Source: Algoriphagus lacus (GTDB taxonomy: Bacteria > Bacteroidota > Bacteroidia > Cytophagales > Cyclobacteriaceae). Taken from it: a DNA stretch of 64,000 nucleotides. The DNA lies in the NCBI RefSeq assembly GCF_003583985.1, contig NZ_QXML01000003.1:363779-427778 (forward strand). The letters run 5' to 3'. A program made the translations under genes and the position numbers. The notes beneath the pieces are model-generated. The model did not search any database, was not told the origin of the DNA, and worked only from the letters and a program-made list of their open reading frames with translations. Below, piece by piece: positions 63,130 to 64,000 of this stretch. How positions within the stretch are numbered: the first letter of the stretch is position 1; every line of letters starts with the position of its first letter.

Positions 63130-63635
63130 GTGAAATTACCAACAGAGTCGCTTCAAGCCCTATTATTTCGATCAACATGGAGGAATTTTACCCTCAGGAT
63201 GAGAGAATTTTGTTTGATTTGAAGCCCTTTCTTTTTCAGGAGTTGATTTTGAGGGAAAAGGAATTCAGTCAGAGCTTGAAGGAACTGGATTGGTCAATTT
63301 ATTCAAACAAATGGGTTGCAGTAACCTGCACCGCAGACGCAATCATTCCAACTTGGGCTTACATGTTGGTGTGTACCTGCCTTGAGAGCGTGTCCAAAGG
63401 CTACGTTATTGGGACCTTAGAAAACCTAGAACAGCATATTGCAGAAATTACTTTGTCTAATATTGATCCCTTAGAATTCAAAGATCGACCAGTTGTGATC
63501 AAGGGTTGTTCTAAATTCCCCATACCACTTTTTGCCTATGGGAGGCTAATTTCTTTGCTACAAAGTCAGGCTAGGAGCTTGATGTTTGGCGAGCCTTGCA
63601 GTACTGTGCCGCTCTACAAAAAATCAAAGTCCTGA
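63126..63635 (+). CDS. DUF2480-family protein
   Basis: A 169-residue protein of the Bacteroidota-restricted DUF2480 family, recognised from INMEEFYPQDERILFDLKPF, the central KWVAVTCTADAIIPTWAYML, and GCSKFPIPLFAYGRL near the C-terminus. The cysteines at the CTADAI and GCSKFP motifs could bind metal, but the function is unknown. It overlaps the end of tsaB (ATGA), so the two may be functionally or only transcriptionally linked. Confidence 0.85.
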   Translation: MSEITNRVASSPIISINMEEFYPQDERILFDLKPFLFQELILREKEFSQSLKELDWSIYSNKWVAVTCTADAIIPTWAYMLVCTCLESVSKGYVIGTLENLEQHIAEITLSNIDPLEFKDRPVVIKGCSKFPIPLFAYGRLISLLQSQARSLMFGEPCSTVPLYKKSKS

Positions 63636-63692
63636 TATTGAAAGAGTAAAATCCCGAATTAAAAAGGATTGAAATTTTTGTTAGGGAAAGGC

Positions 63693-63738
63693 TTGCGTAA
63701 TCAAATCGACTCTTCTATGTTTGCACTCCCATTCGAGA
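63693..63738 (+). promoter_or_regulatory. First of two tandem promoters, probably of an rRNA operon
   Basis: TTGC (63693-63696), a 19-bp spacer and TATGTTTG (63716-63723), followed by CACTCCCATTCGAGA. The sequence downstream of the -7 box is repeated at the second promoter. Confidence 0.6.
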
Positions 63739-63809
63739 ATATGTCTCTGGGGAAATTGAAAAATACCAGGCAAAGGGAAGAAAAAACTGAAAATATTTTC
63801 TTCAGGGTT

Positions 63810-63855
63810 TTTGGAAAAAGAAAACAAAATCCGATCTTTGCACTCGCATTTGAGA
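63810..63855 (+). promoter_or_regulatory. Second of two tandem promoters, probably of an rRNA operon
   Basis: TTTG (63810-63813), a 19-bp spacer and GATCTTTG (63833-63840), followed by CACTCGCATTTGAGA. It shares TTTGCACTCsCATTyGAGA with the first promoter, 117 bases upstream, so the initial transcribed region is probably under selection. Confidence 0.6.
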
Positions 63856-64000
63856 CAAGGGTCTCAGCAAGCCTCTGAAAAGTCAGAGGGTAAGTTCTTT
63901 GAAGTGATGTAAGAGATAGAAAAAGCCTGAGTAGAAAAGACAGGGAGTTATCATATTAGGCTTAGGCCGTATGGTAATCGACAATAATGATAATTTACAA
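63856..64000 (+). other. Likely leader of a 16S rRNA gene that begins beyond the window
   Basis: A+T-rich non-coding sequence with GTTCTTTGAAGTGATGTAAG (63894-63913), a pattern I associate with the pre-16S leader of Cytophagales and Flavobacteria (box A/processing-stalk region). The window ends in AATGATAATTTACAA, which I recall as the bases directly before 16S rRNA in such genomes. This is recalled similarity; the 16S gene itself is not in the window. Confidence 0.55.

Noticed and set aside
63669..63878. 69-codon plus-strand frame after the DUF2480 gene
   Set aside because: It lacks an ATG start and covers both tandem promoter elements and the repeated start region, so coding is unlikely.

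Overview
The window reads as chromosomal DNA of a Bacteroidota bacterium, most likely order Cytophagales (an Algoriphagus/Cyclobacteriaceae-type genome; the family level is inference). The signs are a SusC/SusD pair with a hybrid two-component regulator, a type IX secretion C-terminal domain, fused E1 alpha/beta of the 2-oxoacid dehydrogenase, DUF2480, and promoters of the Bacteroidota form TTTG-N19-TAnnTTTG (clearest before rpmH). The gene set is mostly housekeeping, interrupted by one accessory catabolic locus.

Layout. (1) 1-7.8 kb, minus strand: truncated mnmH, trxA, a dnaE with an N-terminal proofreading exonuclease domain, then rsmG, an ECF-type sigma factor and a family 2 glycosyltransferase with overlapping ends. 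(2) 7.9-11.9 kb: tgt, an LptF/LptG permease and an EamA transporter on plus, and ispE on minus. (3) 12.2-23.7 kb: a complete branched-chain amino acid operon, ilvD-ilvB-ilvN-ilvC-leuA-leuC-leuD-cimA-leuB, preceded by an 18-residue leader peptide rich in Leu/Val/Ile and mutually exclusive antiterminator and terminator hairpins. The second isopropylmalate-synthase-like gene carries the pyruvate-pocket residues of Leptospira citramalate synthase, so isoleucine is probably made from pyruvate and acetyl-CoA, with LeuCD and LeuB serving both pathways. (4) 23.9-25.9 kb: a small DUF4160/DUF2442 pair behind a secreted protein of unknown function, and truA.

(5) 26.0-45.7 kb: a polysaccharide utilization locus with three sulfatases, a large secreted GH128-like glycosidase with four carbohydrate-binding-type domains and a type IX sorting domain, a hybrid two-component system (sensor, kinase, receiver and AraC output in one chain), SusC, SusD and a secreted parallel beta-helix protein. 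The target is probably a sulfated glycan; its identity cannot be read from sequence. Upstream of the GH gene, the regulator and susC lie pairs of related half-sites (about CYGATTYACCCC) in direct orientation exactly 21 bp apart, which I propose as the regulator's operators.

(6) 45.8-54 kb: an acetyltransferase, fused branched-chain/2-oxoacid dehydrogenase E1, rimO, a MORN-type repeat protein, a large GNAT-like protein and a PfkB/adenosine kinase. The gaps between them hold low-complexity repeats of several recurring types. (7) 54-58.4 kb: two M16 peptidases (one with the zinc motif, one with the R/Y partner motif) and a small secreted protein that duplicates the C-terminal domain of the second. 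(8) 58.4-64 kb: M61 peptidase (minus), then rpmH-rnpA-S41 protease-tsaB-DUF2480. The window closes in what looks like the tandem-promoter and leader region of an rRNA operon whose 16S gene would begin just past the right edge.

No CRISPR array, insertion sequence, prophage or tRNA gene was recognised.
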